From NCBI RefSeq assembly GCF_024436375.1, contig NZ_JAFMZM010000003.1:1-64000 (forward strand): 64,000 nt of DNA, written 5' to 3'. The position numbers and the translations under genes are program-made. Numbering within the stretch: the first letter of the stretch is position 1; every line of letters begins with the position of its first letter. The notes under the pieces were generated by a model that saw nothing but the letters and a program-made list of their open reading frames with translations, was not told the origin of the DNA and made no database searches. Below, one piece after another: positions 9,872 through 21,246 of the stretch. This stretch comes from Nocardioides astragali. GTDB taxonomy: Bacteria > Actinomycetota > Actinomycetes > Propionibacteriales > Nocardioidaceae.

Positions 9872-10915
9872 GTGACCGCCCACCCCGATCGGACCGACTG
9901 GCCCGGGGTGCGCCTGCACGTGGTGACCGGCAAGGGCGGCACCGGGAAGTCGACGGTGGCAGCCGCGCTCGCCCTCGCGCTGGCGTCGTCGGGACGCAAC
10001 GTGCTGCTGTGCGAGGTCGAGGGGCGGCAGGGCATCGCCCGGATGTTCGACGTGGACCCGCTCCCCTACGACGAGCGGCGCATCACCAAGGGCGCGCCGG
10101 ACGAGGAGGGCCGCGCCGGACAGGTGTACGCCCTCCACATCGACCCGGAGTCCGCGCTGCTGGAGTACCTCGCGATGTACTACAAGCTCGGCCGCGCCGG
10201 GAAGGCGCTCGACCGCTTCGGCGTGATCGACTTCGCCACGACGATCGCGCCGGGCGTGCGCGACGTGCTGCTCACCGGCAAGGTCTACGAAGCGGTGCAG
10301 CGGCCCCGGCGCTCGGACAAGAGGGCCGACAAGGGCCGCCACCGGGACGTGATCACGTACGACGCCGTGGTCCTCGACGCGCCGCCGACCGGCCGGATCT
10401 GCCAGTTCCTCGGGGTCAACTCCGAGCTGGCCGGGCTCGCCAAGGTGGGGCCGATCAAGAGCCAGGCCGACAAGGTCATGGAGCTGCTCCGCTCACCGCG
10501 CACCGCCGTCCACCTCGTCACGATCCTCGAGGAGATGCCGGTCCAGGAGACCGCCGACGGGATCGCCGAGCTGCACCGCGCGGGCCTCCCCGTCGGAGGC
10601 GTCGTGGTGAACCTGGTCCGGCCCCGGGCGCTCGGTGCGAGTGCGCTCGACCAGGTGCGTGACGACGAGGTCGACCCCACCGCCATCACCTCGGAGCTGA
10701 GCCGCGCCAAGGTCGACGTCGACGCCGAGCTGGTGCGCTCCCTCCTCGACGAGGCCAGGGACCACGCCGTACGCCGCCAGCTGGAGGACGAGCAGCGCAC
10801 GCTGGTGGAGGCGGAGGACCTGCCGACCTACGAGCTGCCGCGGCTGGCCGGCGGCATCGACCACGGCGCGCTGATCGAGCTGGCGCAGCTGCTGCGCACC
10901 CAGGGGATGGCATGA
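9872..10915 (+). CDS. ArsA/GET3-like ATPase (first of pair)
   Basis: This 347-residue P-loop ATPase belongs to the anion-transporting ArsA/GET3 group. The deviant Walker A motif GKGGTGKS lies near residues 20-28, and a switch-like LDAPPTGR segment lies near residue 170. The start is a GTG. It overlaps the next ATPase by 4 nt (ATGA), so the two are translationally coupled and probably form a heterodimer. Order and orientation match Rv3679-Rv3680 next to whiB4 and ponA2 in mycobacteria. No arsenic genes are nearby, so a role in arsenite export is unlikely; a membrane-protein or redox-related role is inference. Confidence 0.88.
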   Translation: MTAHPDRTDWPGVRLHVVTGKGGTGKSTVAAALALALASSGRNVLLCEVEGRQGIARMFDVDPLPYDERRITKGAPDEEGRAGQVYALHIDPESALLEYLAMYYKLGRAGKALDRFGVIDFATTIAPGVRDVLLTGKVYEAVQRPRRSDKRADKGRHRDVITYDAVVLDAPPTGRICQFLGVNSELAGLAKVGPIKSQADKVMELLRSPRTAVHLVTILEEMPVQETADGIAELHRAGLPVGGVVVNLVRPRALGASALDQVRDDEVDPTAITSELSRAKVDVDAELVRSLLDEARDHAVRRQLEDEQRTLVEAEDLPTYELPRLAGGIDHGALIELAQLLRTQGMA

Positions 10916-12060
10916 AACTCACCCCCATGAAGACCCCGCGACTCGACATCGACGCCCTGCTCGACGACCGCACCACCGAGATCATCGTGTGCTGCGGGTC
11001 GGGTGGCGTCGGCAAGACCACGACGTCCGCCGCACTCGCGCTGCGCGCGGCCGAGCGGGGGCGCAAGGTCGTGGTGCTGACGATCGACCCGGCCCGCCGG
11101 CTGGCCCAGTCGATGGGGATCGAGCGGCTCGACAACACCCCGCGACCGGTGTCGGACGTGGACTCGTCGGCCGGGGGGTCGCTCGACGCGATGATGCTCG
11201 ACATGAAGCGCACCTTCGACGAGGTGGTCGAGAGCCAGGCCAGCGCGGAGAAGGCGCGGCAGATCCTGGAGAACCCGTTCTACATCGCGCTGTCGAGCTC
11301 GTTCGCCGGGACCCAGGAGTACATGGCGATGGAGAAGCTCGGCCAGCTGCACCGGCAGGCGCTCGAGGACGGCAGCCACGACCTGATCGTGGTGGACACG
11401 CCTCCGTCGCGCTCCGCGCTCGACTTCCTCGACGCTCCTGAACGGCTCTCCAGCTTCCTTGACGGGCGCTTCATCCGGCTGCTCCTGGCGCCGGCCCGCG
11501 GACCCGCCAAGCTGATGACGGCCGGGCTCTCGGTCGTCACCCATGCGCTGACCAAGGTGCTGGGGGCGCAGGTGCTGCGCGACATGCAGACCTTCGTCGC
11601 CGCCTTCGACACCCTCTTCGGCGGCTTCCGCCAGCGGGCCGAGCAGACCTTCGCGCTGCTGCAGGCCGACGGGACGGCGTTCGTCGTGGTCGCCGCACCC
11701 GAGCCCGACGCGCTGCGCGAGGCGGCGTACTTCGTGGACCGGCTCACCGACGACGAGATGCCGCTGGCCGGCCTGGTGGTCAACCGGGTGAGCCCCTCTG
11801 CCCTCACCGACCTCTCGGCCGAGGAGGCGATCGCTGCGGCCGACCGGCTGCGGGACAGTGACTCGTCGTCACTGGCCGCCGGACTGCTCCAGCTGCACGC
11901 CGACCGGGTGCGGATCATCGAGCGCGAGCGGCACTGGCGCGAGCGCTTCGCCGCGTCCCACCCGCAGGTCCCGACGGCCGTGGCAGCGGCGATGGCCGCC
12001 GACATCCACGACCTGGACGGACTGCGGGCGATCGGCGCGAGCCTCGCGGAGAGGCCCTGA
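10912..12060 (+). CDS. ArsA/GET3-like ATPase (second of pair)
   Basis: This 382-residue paralogue of the upstream ATPase corresponds to Rv3680. The P-loop reads GSGGVGKTTT (about residues 27-36), followed by the LTIDPARRLAQSMG segment found in ArsA halves and by VDTPPSRSALDF, the switch II-like region (about residues 161-172). The start overlaps the preceding stop by 4 nt. The gene converges on wblA with only 5 nt between the stop codons. The pair is equivalent to the two halves of a duplicated ArsA. Its biochemical substrate is not predictable. Confidence 0.88.
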   Translation: MKLTPMKTPRLDIDALLDDRTTEIIVCCGSGGVGKTTTSAALALRAAERGRKVVVLTIDPARRLAQSMGIERLDNTPRPVSDVDSSAGGSLDAMMLDMKRTFDEVVESQASAEKARQILENPFYIALSSSFAGTQEYMAMEKLGQLHRQALEDGSHDLIVVDTPPSRSALDFLDAPERLSSFLDGRFIRLLLAPARGPAKLMTAGLSVVTHALTKVLGAQVLRDMQTFVAAFDTLFGGFRQRAEQTFALLQADGTAFVVVAAPEPDALREAAYFVDRLTDDEMPLAGLVVNRVSPSALTDLSAEEAIAAADRLRDSDSSSLAAGLLQLHADRVRIIERERHWRERFAASHPQVPTAVAAAMAADIHDLDGLRAIGASLAERP

Positions 12061-12065
12061 GGGCC

Positions 12066-12365
12066 TCAGACAGAGACGGAGGGAGTCTCGACCTTGGTGC
12101 GCGCGGTCTCGAGGATGGTGCGCCACGACGAGCCGGGGCGGCGGCGGAGCAGCGCACGGCGCTCACGCTCAGTCATCCCGCCCCAGACACCCCACTCGAT
12201 CTGGTTGTCCAGCGCCTCGGCGAGGCACTCGGTGCGAACGGGGCAACCCGCGCACACCTGCTTGGCCTTGTTCTGCTCGGCTCCGCGCACGAAGAGTGCG
12301 TCCGGCGTGTCCGCCTTGCAAGCGGCCCGCGATGCCCAGTCCTCAACCCACATGTCGATCCCCAC
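12066..12365 (-). CDS. wblA: WhiB-family iron-sulfur regulator, WhiB4/WblA type
   Basis: This 99-residue Wbl protein has four invariant cysteines that would hold a [4Fe-4S] cluster (C16, then C38, C41 and C47 in CAGCPVRTEC). They are followed by the G(V/I)WGG turn and a basic C-terminal ERERRALLRRRP tract. WhiB4 and WblA proteins act as redox-sensitive transcription regulators that affect oxidative stress responses and, in Streptomyces, development. Position between the paired ArsA-like ATPases and the class A penicillin-binding protein is the same as for whiB4 and wblA, which supports orthology. Translation may instead begin at the fifth codon (ATG at 12353, MWVEDW), which aligns better with the family. 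Confidence 0.93.
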   Translation of the reverse strand: MGIDMWVEDWASRAACKADTPDALFVRGAEQNKAKQVCAGCPVRTECLAEALDNQIEWGVWGGMTERERRALLRRRPGSSWRTILETARTKVETPSVSV

Positions 12366-12520
12366 GATTCTCAGTCGAGCTGGTCAGCCGCCCCCATAGC
12401 GGCCATCCCGGTCTCGATGTGAAAAGTAAACGACTTCGCCCCGGTCTAGGCAGGTCTAGGTGGTCCAAATCGCGTAGTCCAATGTGACTATCTTCCTGCG
12501 CGGTTGGAATTGAAGGTGCT

Positions 12521-14959
<2,439 letters not shown>

Positions 14960-14963
14960 CCGG

Positions 14964-15422
14964 TCAGCCCAGCTGCTTGCGCACCTCGGCCGCGACGGCC
15001 CCGCCGTCGGCACGGCCCTTGACCTGCGGCGTCACCACGCCCATGACCTTGCCCATGGCGCGCATGCCCTCGGCGGCGGCACCTGTCTGGGCGATCGCCG
15101 CGGCGACCAGCTCCGCGATCTCGGCCTCGGTCAGCGGCGTCGGGAGGTATTCGGCGATGACCTCGCCCTCGGCCGCCTCCTTGGCCGCCATCTCCGCGCG
15201 GCCGCCCTCCTGGAAGGCGGTGGCGGCCTCGCGACGCCGCTTGGCCTCCGTGGACAGGACGCCGAGGATGTCGTCGTCGGAGAGCTCGCGCGACACCTTG
15301 CCGGCGACCTCGGCGTTGGTGATGGAGGTCAGCACCATCCGCAGCGTCGAGGAGCGCAGCTCGTCACGCGCCTTGATGGCGGTGGTGAGGTCAGCGCGGA
15401 GACGGTCCTTCAGAGCACTCAT
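14964..15422 (-). CDS. GatB/YqeY domain protein
   Basis: This 152-residue YqeY-family protein resembles the tRNA-binding tail of GatB, the amidotransferase subunit that converts Glu-tRNA(Gln) to Gln-tRNA(Gln). The conserved ELRSSTLRM helix, the IAEYLP(T)PL segment and the C-terminal GRADGG(A)V pattern are present. Free-standing YqeY proteins have no settled role; a tRNA-linked function is inferred from GatB. The start ATG (MSALKDRL) was chosen because it fits the family N-terminus; longer frames run into the opposite gene. It converges on ponA2 with 4 nt between stops. Confidence 0.9.
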   Translation of the reverse strand: MSALKDRLRADLTTAIKARDELRSSTLRMVLTSITNAEVAGKVSRELSDDDILGVLSTEAKRRREAATAFQEGGRAEMAAKEAAEGEVIAEYLPTPLTEAEIAELVAAAIAQTGAAAEGMRAMGKVMGVVTPQVKGRADGGAVAAEVRKQLG

Positions 15423-15447
15423 GGGGCCATTGTGGCAGCCTTGCCGA

Positions 15448-16374
15448 ATGCCCCTCATCCCGTTTGCCCGGCGCACGCTGGCGCTCGGCGCGATCGCCGG
15501 CGCGGGGCTGACGTCGTACGCCGCGTGGGAGGCCCGGCAGTACACCCTGCGCCGCGTCACCGTGCCGCTGCTGCCACCGGGACACGCGCCGCTGAAGGTG
15601 CTCCACCTCAGTGACATCCACATGGCGCCGGACCAGCGAACCAAGCAGGAGTGGCTGCGCGGCCTCGCCGATCTCGAGCCGGACCTGGTGATCAACACCG
15701 GCGACAACCTGGCCCACGCCCGGTCGGTGCCGGCGGTCACCGACGCGCTGGGCGGGCTGCTCGACGTGCCCGGCGTCTACGTCCTCGGCTCCAACGACTA
15801 CTACTCCCCAGGCATGCGCAACCCGCTCCTCTACCTGCTGCCCGACACCGGCAAGCGCAACACGAGAGTCCCCCAGCTGCCCTGGCCCGACCTCAAGGAG
15901 CGGTTCAGCGCAGCCGGCTGGGTGGACCTGACCAACGGCTTCGGCTCGCTGACCGTGGGCGGCACCTCGATCGCCTTCGCCGGCGTGGACGACCCGCACC
16001 TGGGGTACGACGACCTCGACCGGGTCGCCGGGCCGGCGGACCGCGCGGCGGACCTGCGGCTCGGCGTCACGCACGCGCCGTACCTCCGGGTGCTCGACCA
16101 GTTCGCCGGCGACGGCTACGACGCGATCATCGCCGGCCACACCCACGGCGGCCAGATCTGCCTGCCCACGTTCGACGGGAGGGGCCGGGCGCTGACCACC
16201 AACTGCGACCTCGACCCGGCGCGGGCCCGTGGCCTGCACCGCCACCCTGCCGACTCCGCCCCGGGCGAGCCAGGTTCGTCGTGGCTGCACGTGTCCGCCG
16301 GCCTGGGCACCAACCCCTATGTCCGCATCCGGGTGGCGTGCCGCCCCGAGGCGACCCTGCTGACGCTCATCTGA
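15448..16374 (+). CDS. Calcineurin-like metallophosphoesterase (Rv3683-like)
   Basis: This 308-residue phosphoesterase has the dimetal-site motifs in order: LSDIH (about residue 56), NTGDN (about 82), GSNDYY in place of the usual GNHD (about 113), and GHTHGGQ (about 231). An N-terminal hydrophobic stretch (about residues 8-28) probably anchors it in the membrane. The substrate is unknown; membrane-anchored relatives such as YaeI act on phospholipid-like substrates. It starts 25 nt from the divergent YqeY gene. Its place after ponA2 copies the mycobacterial order. Confidence 0.88.
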   Translation: MPLIPFARRTLALGAIAGAGLTSYAAWEARQYTLRRVTVPLLPPGHAPLKVLHLSDIHMAPDQRTKQEWLRGLADLEPDLVINTGDNLAHARSVPAVTDALGGLLDVPGVYVLGSNDYYSPGMRNPLLYLLPDTGKRNTRVPQLPWPDLKERFSAAGWVDLTNGFGSLTVGGTSIAFAGVDDPHLGYDDLDRVAGPADRAADLRLGVTHAPYLRVLDQFAGDGYDAIIAGHTHGGQICLPTFDGRGRALTTNCDLDPARARGLHRHPADSAPGEPGSSWLHVSAGLGTNPYVRIRVACRPEATLLTLI

Positions 16375-16386
16375 GGGAGTACGACG

Positions 16387-17037
16387 ATGCCACTGGTCCG
16401 GGTCCACAACTTCTCGATCTCGCTCGACGGCTTCGGAGCCGGTGAGCCGCAGTCGGCCGAGGCGCCGTTCGGGCACGCCGGCGAGCGCCTCCACGAGTGG
16501 ATGTTCGGCACGCGCTTCTGGGCCGAGGGCGGCAGTGCGGGGATGGACGACTCGTTCGCCCTCCGCCACAGCGTCGGCATCGGCGCGGAGATCATGGGCG
16601 CCAACAAGTTCGGCCCGCCCGGCTGGCAGGACGACCCCGACTGGAAGGGCTGGTGGGGTCCGAACCCGCCCTTCCACACGCCGACGTACGTCCTCACCCA
16701 CCGGCCACGGTCGCCGCTCGAGATGGAGGGCGGCACCACCTTCCACTTCCTGAGCACCTCCCCGGAGGAAGCGTTGGCCATCGCCCAGGAGGCCGCCGGC
16801 GACCTGGACGTCCGCATCGGTGGTGGTGCGACCACGGTCCGCGAGTTCGTCGCGGCCGATCTCGTCGATCACCTGCACCTCGTGCAGGCTCCGATCGTGC
16901 TCGGTCGGGGCACCCGGATCTGGGACGGGCTCGAGGCCCTCGAGGACACCTACGACATCGAGGCGGTGTCCTCCCCCAGCGGGGTCACTCACCTGACGTT
17001 CACCCGGAAGGCGGGCACCGCCGAAGTCCCCGCATGA
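16387..17037 (+). CDS. RibD C-terminal / dihydrofolate reductase-like protein
   Basis: This 216-residue protein has the RibD C-terminal (DHFR-like) fold. Features are the N-terminal FSISLDGF strand, a long insertion with MGANKFGPPGW in the middle, the YVLTHRPR segment and the GGGATTVREFVAADLVDHLHLVQAPIVLG-type C-terminal region that binds the nicotinamide cofactor. It probably reduces an unknown small molecule with NAD(P)H. It starts 12 nt after the phosphoesterase and may be cotranscribed with it. It is a stand-alone reductase and is unlikely to be the true RibD of riboflavin synthesis. Confidence 0.85.
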   Translation: MPLVRVHNFSISLDGFGAGEPQSAEAPFGHAGERLHEWMFGTRFWAEGGSAGMDDSFALRHSVGIGAEIMGANKFGPPGWQDDPDWKGWWGPNPPFHTPTYVLTHRPRSPLEMEGGTTFHFLSTSPEEALAIAQEAAGDLDVRIGGGATTVREFVAADLVDHLHLVQAPIVLGRGTRIWDGLEALEDTYDIEAVSSPSGVTHLTFTRKAGTAEVPA

Positions 17038-17143
17038 GCGGCGGACTCCCGCCAGGTCACATCGGTCCGGGGCGATTTCGGGAGCCTCTCCCCGCTCCGG
17101 TATGCTCGCCCGCGTTGCCCGGCCGGTCTTCTGGCCAGGGCAG

Positions 17144-17217
17144 CGGGCTGTGGCGCAGCTTGGTAGCGCGCCTCGTTCGGGACGAGGAGGCCGCAGGTTC
17201 AAATCCTGTCAGCCCGA
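17144..17217 (+). tRNA. tRNA-Pro (anticodon CGG)
   Basis: The 7-bp acceptor stem CGGGCTG/CAGCCCG closes a complete cloverleaf. The anticodon stem is CCTCG/CGAGG around the loop TTCGGGA, and the T arm is CAGGTTCAAATCCTG. The CCA end is not encoded. The gene is intact, although its 3' end is the attachment site of the following element. Confidence 0.95.
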
Positions 17218-17219
17218 CA
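17194..17219. repeat. attL: left 26-bp direct repeat in the tRNA-Pro 3' end
   Basis: The 26 bp covering the T arm and 3' acceptor strand of tRNA-Pro, plus two bases, recur exactly at 32620-32645. This is the usual footprint of tyrosine-recombinase integration into a tRNA gene. The element brought in a replacement 3' end, so the tRNA stays functional. Confidence 0.92.
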
Positions 17220-17439
17220 CATGTTTCCCCAGGTCAGGTGCCACTTCGGGCCTGATCTGGGGGATCGCGTGCCACGAACGTGCCACCGAACTCAGCGTCG
17301 GCTCCTCGTGCGCTTGAGCTTCTCGAAGATGGGACACCTGCCCGCTCATCAACGCGGCGTGGAGCACCTCGTTCTCCTTGGGGCCAGCGCCGGCGATCAG
17401 TTGCTTCACGAGGTGCTGGACGTCGGTGGGTTCGGTCAC
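17209..17439 (-). CDS. Small hypothetical protein crossing the attL junction (doubtful)
   Basis: This open frame encodes 76 residues from a GTG and stops inside the tRNA-Pro 3' end. The sequence is of mixed composition and includes a plausible helix (QHLVKQLIAGAG). It has no recognised domain and no clear ribosome binding site. Its last codons lie in the att repeat, so excision would change nothing inside the element but would place different DNA downstream. It could be a real small gene of the element or chance coding potential. Confidence 0.25.
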   Translation of the reverse strand: MTEPTDVQHLVKQLIAGAGPKENEVLHAALMSGQVSHLREAQAHEEPTLSSVARSWHAIPQIRPEVAPDLGKHVSG

Positions 17440-17479
17440 GACGGACCGTCACTCGCCGTGGACGCGACGCGCTGCTGCA

Positions 17480-17677
17480 TCACCACCGGGCTGAGGGAAT
17501 CTGTCGAGGCGCGGCCTCCAGGTCCTCGAGCTTGATCCGGATGGCCCGCTTGCCGCAGCGGTAGGCCGGGAGGGTGCCGGCGGCGATCCAGCGCCGGATT
17601 GTCTTGACCGAGACCGACATGCACTCGGCGGCCTCCTCGAGGCTGAGATAGACCGGAACGGCGCGCCGCTCAGCCAT
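17480..17677 (-). CDS. Small helix-turn-helix protein, excisionase-like
   Basis: This 65-residue protein has the MerR-like winged helix of the HTH_17/excisionase group. It shows LSLEEAAECMSVSVKTIRRWI followed by a basic wing (GTLPAYRCGKRAIRI). Such proteins bind attachment DNA and bias the integrase towards excision, or regulate transfer genes. It overlaps the preceding small HTH gene by 8 nt, so the two are coupled. Location at the attL end fits an excisionase. Confidence 0.8.
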   Translation of the reverse strand: MAERRAVPVYLSLEEAAECMSVSVKTIRRWIAAGTLPAYRCGKRAIRIKLEDLEAAPRQIPSARW

Positions 17678-17909
17678 CGGAACGCACCTCCACCCGCGCG
17701 ACTGTGGCGGAGGCGAGGAAGCGTCGGGCCTCGGCGACGGTGATGTAGAGCCGACCGATGCCTTGGAAGCGGGTCCATCGCGGGCCGACGCCGCGCTGGC
17801 GCCAGTCGCGGACGGTGCGCTGGGGTGTGCGGATGAGGTCGCAGAACTCCTCGAACAGGATCAGGTTGTTGTCGTCCCAGTCGTCCGGGATGCCGATGGG
17901 TGTCACCAT
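17670..17909 (-). CDS. Small helix-turn-helix protein of the element
   Basis: This 79-residue protein has a MerR-like fold. The segment FCDLIRTPQRTVRDWRQRGVGPRWTRFQG shows the recognition helix followed by a wing, and the tail EARRFLAS is the usual continuation. The ATG at 17909 is preceded by GAAAGG at a suitable distance; longer frames lack this support. Together with its downstream neighbour it probably controls excision or the relaxase gene. Which of the two acts as the excisionase cannot be told. Confidence 0.75.
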   Translation of the reverse strand: MVTPIGIPDDWDDNNLILFEEFCDLIRTPQRTVRDWRQRGVGPRWTRFQGIGRLYITVAEARRFLASATVARVEVRSDG

Positions 17910-18081
17910 CACGTTGCCTTTCGTCGTGGCCGCCGACGGATTCGGTGGCCTTCGCCCGGAGAAGCAACAAGGCGCTCGGCGGATCGGACATCTGTGACCG
18001 CTGCTGTCGAGACCGGAGCCTCTCCTGGTCACCTATGTCATCCGGGCCGCTCCGGGCGATCACTCGATGCCAGGAGGTTGG

Positions 18082-20817
18082 TCAGCGACCGATTCCGCGG
18101 GCAGTCGGCAATGAGGTCGGGATCGGCTCCGGCCGCCGCTCTTGGCGATCGCGAAGCGCCGCAGCCTGCAGTCCGATGGGCGCTGGCGGCGCGCTCGGTC
18201 CGTACCGGTCGATGTCGTCGGCGGCCCGCTGGGCGGCGTGCCTGGGTCCGAGGTCGGCGCGGTCACGGTTGAAGACCTCGACCCATTGGCTGCGGGCGTC
18301 GTCGACGGATTCGGCGACGACGTGGGCGATGTTGTGGTGACGGCCGCGGGTCATCCCGACGTACGCCGAGGCGGCGCCGGTCGTCTCGCCGAGCGCGAAG
18401 TGGGCGGAGTCGACGGTCTCGCCCTGGGCTCCGTAGGCGGTGGTGGTGAAGGCGAGCTCGACGTGCTCGCGGACGTACTCGGCCGGCAGAGCGCGCTGGC
18501 CGGCGCGGCCGGTGACGAGCAAGCTGCCATCCTCACCGATCCCGATCACCGTCCAGCTGTCCCGATTGGCACAGGCCAGGTCGCGGTCGTTGCGCCGAGT
18601 GGCGACCCGGTCGCCGAGACCGATCCGCTCACCACGACGCGTAACGGACTCACCAGCGCGCTCACCAGATGGCTCACCAGACTGCCCACCGTGTGGTGCG
18701 CCAGCGCCGTGACGGCGGTCGCGGATGGCTGCGTTGAGCGCAGCGACCTGGTCGCGGGTGTCGGCGATGACGAGCTGGTCACCGTCATGATCATCAGGGG
18801 CGGCGCCGATGGCGGCCAGGGCTGCGGTGCGTTCGACCTCGCTGGCATGCAGGACGATCTGGCCGCGCTCGTAGAGCTTCTCGAAGACCTCACCAGGGCG
18901 CTCACCGGTGCGCATGAGCAGGCTGAGGTCGGCGTACGCGGGATCGCTGAACCGGTGGACCGACTCGAGCTCGTGGTGCGCTGCGGGTCGCACCCAGCGT
19001 GCGGCGAGGTCGAGGACCCCGCCGCGACCGACGGCTGGGAGTTGGTGGCGGTCGCCGAGGAGCGCGACGGTCGCGTGCGCTCGGTCGGCGATGGCGAACA
19101 GCGCGCGGGCGGTGTCCTGGTCAAGCATGCCGGCCTCGTCGACGAGAAGGACGTCGCCGGGAAGCAGACGAGCACGTGAATCGGGTCGAGCCTCGGCTCC
19201 CGCGTCGGTGTGTGTCCAGTGTCCGTCGTCGTCCCAGCGGTAGCCGTGTTGGTGGATGAGCCAGGCGGCGGAGAACGCGTCGGCGCCGACCTGCTGCTGC
19301 GCTGCTTGGGCGGCCTTGAGGGTGGGGGTGACGACCACGAGTCGACTGTCGGCGGCCTCGAGTACGTCGCGTGCGGCGGCGAGGGTCGTGGTCTTGCCGG
19401 TGCCGGCGGCGCCCTCGATCAGCACTAGTCCAGCCTCCCCGGCCAGCGCCGCCACGACGCGTCGCTGTGCCGGGTCGAGGTGGTCGATGCCGCGGACCAG
19501 GACGGCGTCGGTCACCGGACGGGCGGAGCGTGCGGCGATGGTGTCGATCAGGTCGGCTTCGACGGCGACGACACGTTCGGAGGTCAGGCTGCGGACGTGC
19601 TCGGGGACGTCCCCTCGGTCCAACAACGGCACGCACCGTGTCCGGGCACGCTCGACGACGTCCTCGACCAGCTCGTGCCGGACCGCTCGTTCGGCGACGA
19701 CCCCGACGGCGGCGATCAGCCGTTCAGCCTCTCCGCGGATGTCGGCTGCGTTCCACGCCGACCGCTTGGCACCGAGCCGGCTGAGCACGAGGTCGGCGGC
19801 GACATCGCGGTTGAGCCGACCGATCTGCACACCCGGCTCTGCCGCCGGGCTGGTCGGTGGGGTCGGCGGGGTGAAGCCGAGGTCGCGCAGCTCACGGTTC
19901 CAGGCGGCGACGAGGTCGGCGCCGTCGTGGGGCACGACCTTGTCGGGCCGCGCGTCAGCCCAGGCGCGTCGATCCCAGGTCCGGCGCAGCCGCGGCCCGG
20001 GCTCCTGGCCTGGGTGCTCGGCTCGCCAGGCGGCTTCGTAGCGGTCGACGTTGCCGTTGATCTGGGCGGCTCGCTGGCTGAACCCACCGACGTACGGCGC
20101 GAGCTGACGGATCTCGCCGTCGTCGCCGAGCGTGTAGCCACGCCCGGCGAGGGCCGTTCTGAACTGCGGGTCGCACATCACGGCCGCGTGCCCGATCCCG
20201 TTGAGCGCCTCGATGCTGTCCACGACACCGATCGAGTGCAGCCCCCGCCACGCACCGGCCGCGAACACGCGTGCGTTGATCTGCACGTGGAGGTGGCGGT
20301 GCGGGTCCCCGGCCCGCGAGGTGTAGTGACGCACGACGGCCGCCTCGAGGATCTCGACCGGGACCTGCACCTGCCGACCACGTGGCCCGACCCGGGTGGT
20401 GGCGTGCTCGGCCACCCACCCGATCACCTCACCCGCCGCCCGATCCATCGCCGCGTCGTACGCCGCCGCGATATCAGGATGAAGCGCCGCGGCCAGCGAC
20501 CAGGACTTCGGCCCGTTCACCACGATCTCGACGAACCGCAACGCGCGGGCGTCGTCACGCAGGCGCCCCTTGGCCACGCCGGTCAGCACGTCGTAGCCGG
20601 CGACCCACCGCTCGTAGGCGGCGCCATCCAACGTCCCCCCGTCCTGAACTGCGGAAACACCGCGTCCCCCCACCGCCGGGAGAGTCGTGGCGACGTATCG
20701 CTCGGCCACCCCGGTCCCTTCCGCCAGGTAGTAGTCGTCGGCGCGCGAGTGGTCGGCCTCGACGTAGGAGCGCGCGGCGGCCGCGGAGCCGCGGTAGAAC
20801 TTCACTCCACCGTGCAT
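18082..20817 (-). CDS. MobF-family relaxase with C-terminal RecD-like helicase (TraA/TrwC type)
   Basis: This 911-residue conjugative relaxase would nick oriT, stay attached to the DNA 5' end through a tyrosine and unwind the strand for transfer. The N-terminal TrwC domain (about residues 1-310) contains the tandem tyrosines Y29-Y30 and the metal-binding three-histidine motif DPHRHLHVQ (H173, H175, H177). The helicase part has Walker A GAAGTGKT (469-476), Walker B LLVDEAGM, and the late motif AYGAQGETVDSA typical of RecD-like superfamily 1 enzymes. The C-terminus is short compared with TraI. The start at the second ATG (MHGGVKFYRG) fits relaxase N-termini. All key residues are intact, so the protein looks active. 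Confidence 0.93.
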   Translation of the reverse strand: MHGGVKFYRGSAAAARSYVEADHSRADDYYLAEGTGVAERYVATTLPAVGGRGVSAVQDGGTLDGAAYERWVAGYDVLTGVAKGRLRDDARALRFVEIVVNGPKSWSLAAALHPDIAAAYDAAMDRAAGEVIGWVAEHATTRVGPRGRQVQVPVEILEAAVVRHYTSRAGDPHRHLHVQINARVFAAGAWRGLHSIGVVDSIEALNGIGHAAVMCDPQFRTALAGRGYTLGDDGEIRQLAPYVGGFSQRAAQINGNVDRYEAAWRAEHPGQEPGPRLRRTWDRRAWADARPDKVVPHDGADLVAAWNRELRDLGFTPPTPPTSPAAEPGVQIGRLNRDVAADLVLSRLGAKRSAWNAADIRGEAERLIAAVGVVAERAVRHELVEDVVERARTRCVPLLDRGDVPEHVRSLTSERVVAVEADLIDTIAARSARPVTDAVLVRGIDHLDPAQRRVVAALAGEAGLVLIEGAAGTGKTTTLAAARDVLEAADSRLVVVTPTLKAAQAAQQQVGADAFSAAWLIHQHGYRWDDDGHWTHTDAGAEARPDSRARLLPGDVLLVDEAGMLDQDTARALFAIADRAHATVALLGDRHQLPAVGRGGVLDLAARWVRPAAHHELESVHRFSDPAYADLSLLMRTGERPGEVFEKLYERGQIVLHASEVERTAALAAIGAAPDDHDGDQLVIADTRDQVAALNAAIRDRRHGAGAPHGGQSGEPSGERAGESVTRRGERIGLGDRVATRRNDRDLACANRDSWTVIGIGEDGSLLVTGRAGQRALPAEYVREHVELAFTTTAYGAQGETVDSAHFALGETTGAASAYVGMTRGRHHNIAHVVAESVDDARSQWVEVFNRDRADLGPRHAAQRAADDIDRYGPSAPPAPIGLQAAALRDRQERRPEPIPTSLPTARGIGR

Positions 20818-21246
20818 CGGCCTCGTCACCGCCCGTCAGTACTCGTCACCTAGCCTGGAAATGACGCTCGGCCCGCCCCCAGGGGCGGACCGATCTACGG
20901 ACCTTCGTAGCATGCGTGCCGCTCGGTTTGAAGGCGTCGACGGACGAGTAGACGGGCGGCTTCGAGACTCGTCACTGGTCGTCACTGAGGGTCCGAGCGG
21001 TTAGCGAACAGTGATGCGTGGGACGAGCTCGTGGATGTCTTCGAGTCGGAGGGCGTGGCGGCGTCGAGCGTCGTCGCCGGGGTGACGTCGCTGTGCCAGA
21101 TCACGCCGCCGTTCCGGGATTACTCACCGGACGGCTGAAACGGAACGAGGGCTCCCGGCCAAGCCCGCCTACCGGCGCCGTTATTGCATGCCGTTCGGCT
21201 ACTGGGGCATGGCCCTGATACCTGATGTCGGCGCTACCGTGCTTCC
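20818..21246. other. Non-coding region upstream of the relaxase, oriT candidate
   Basis: No gene is visible in these 429 bases. Short direct repeats of the type ACTCGTCAC occur at 20841-20849 and 20967-20975, with further CGTCAC copies at 20824 and 20980. Two hairpins lie between them: CCGCCCC/GGGGCGG near 20875 and CTACG/CGTAG at 20895-20910. Relaxase genes are often adjacent to their oriT, so this is the best place to look for it. The nick site cannot be identified. Confidence 0.35.

Noticed and set aside
10912..12060. Arsenite-pump ATPase of an ars operon
   Set aside because: No ArsB, ArsC, ArsD or ArsR gene is adjacent. Gene order points to the Rv3679-Rv3680 pair instead.
19480..20853. 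A 457-codon + strand frame over the relaxase
   Set aside because: The minus-strand relaxase has intact histidine, tyrosine and helicase motifs. The antisense frame has none.
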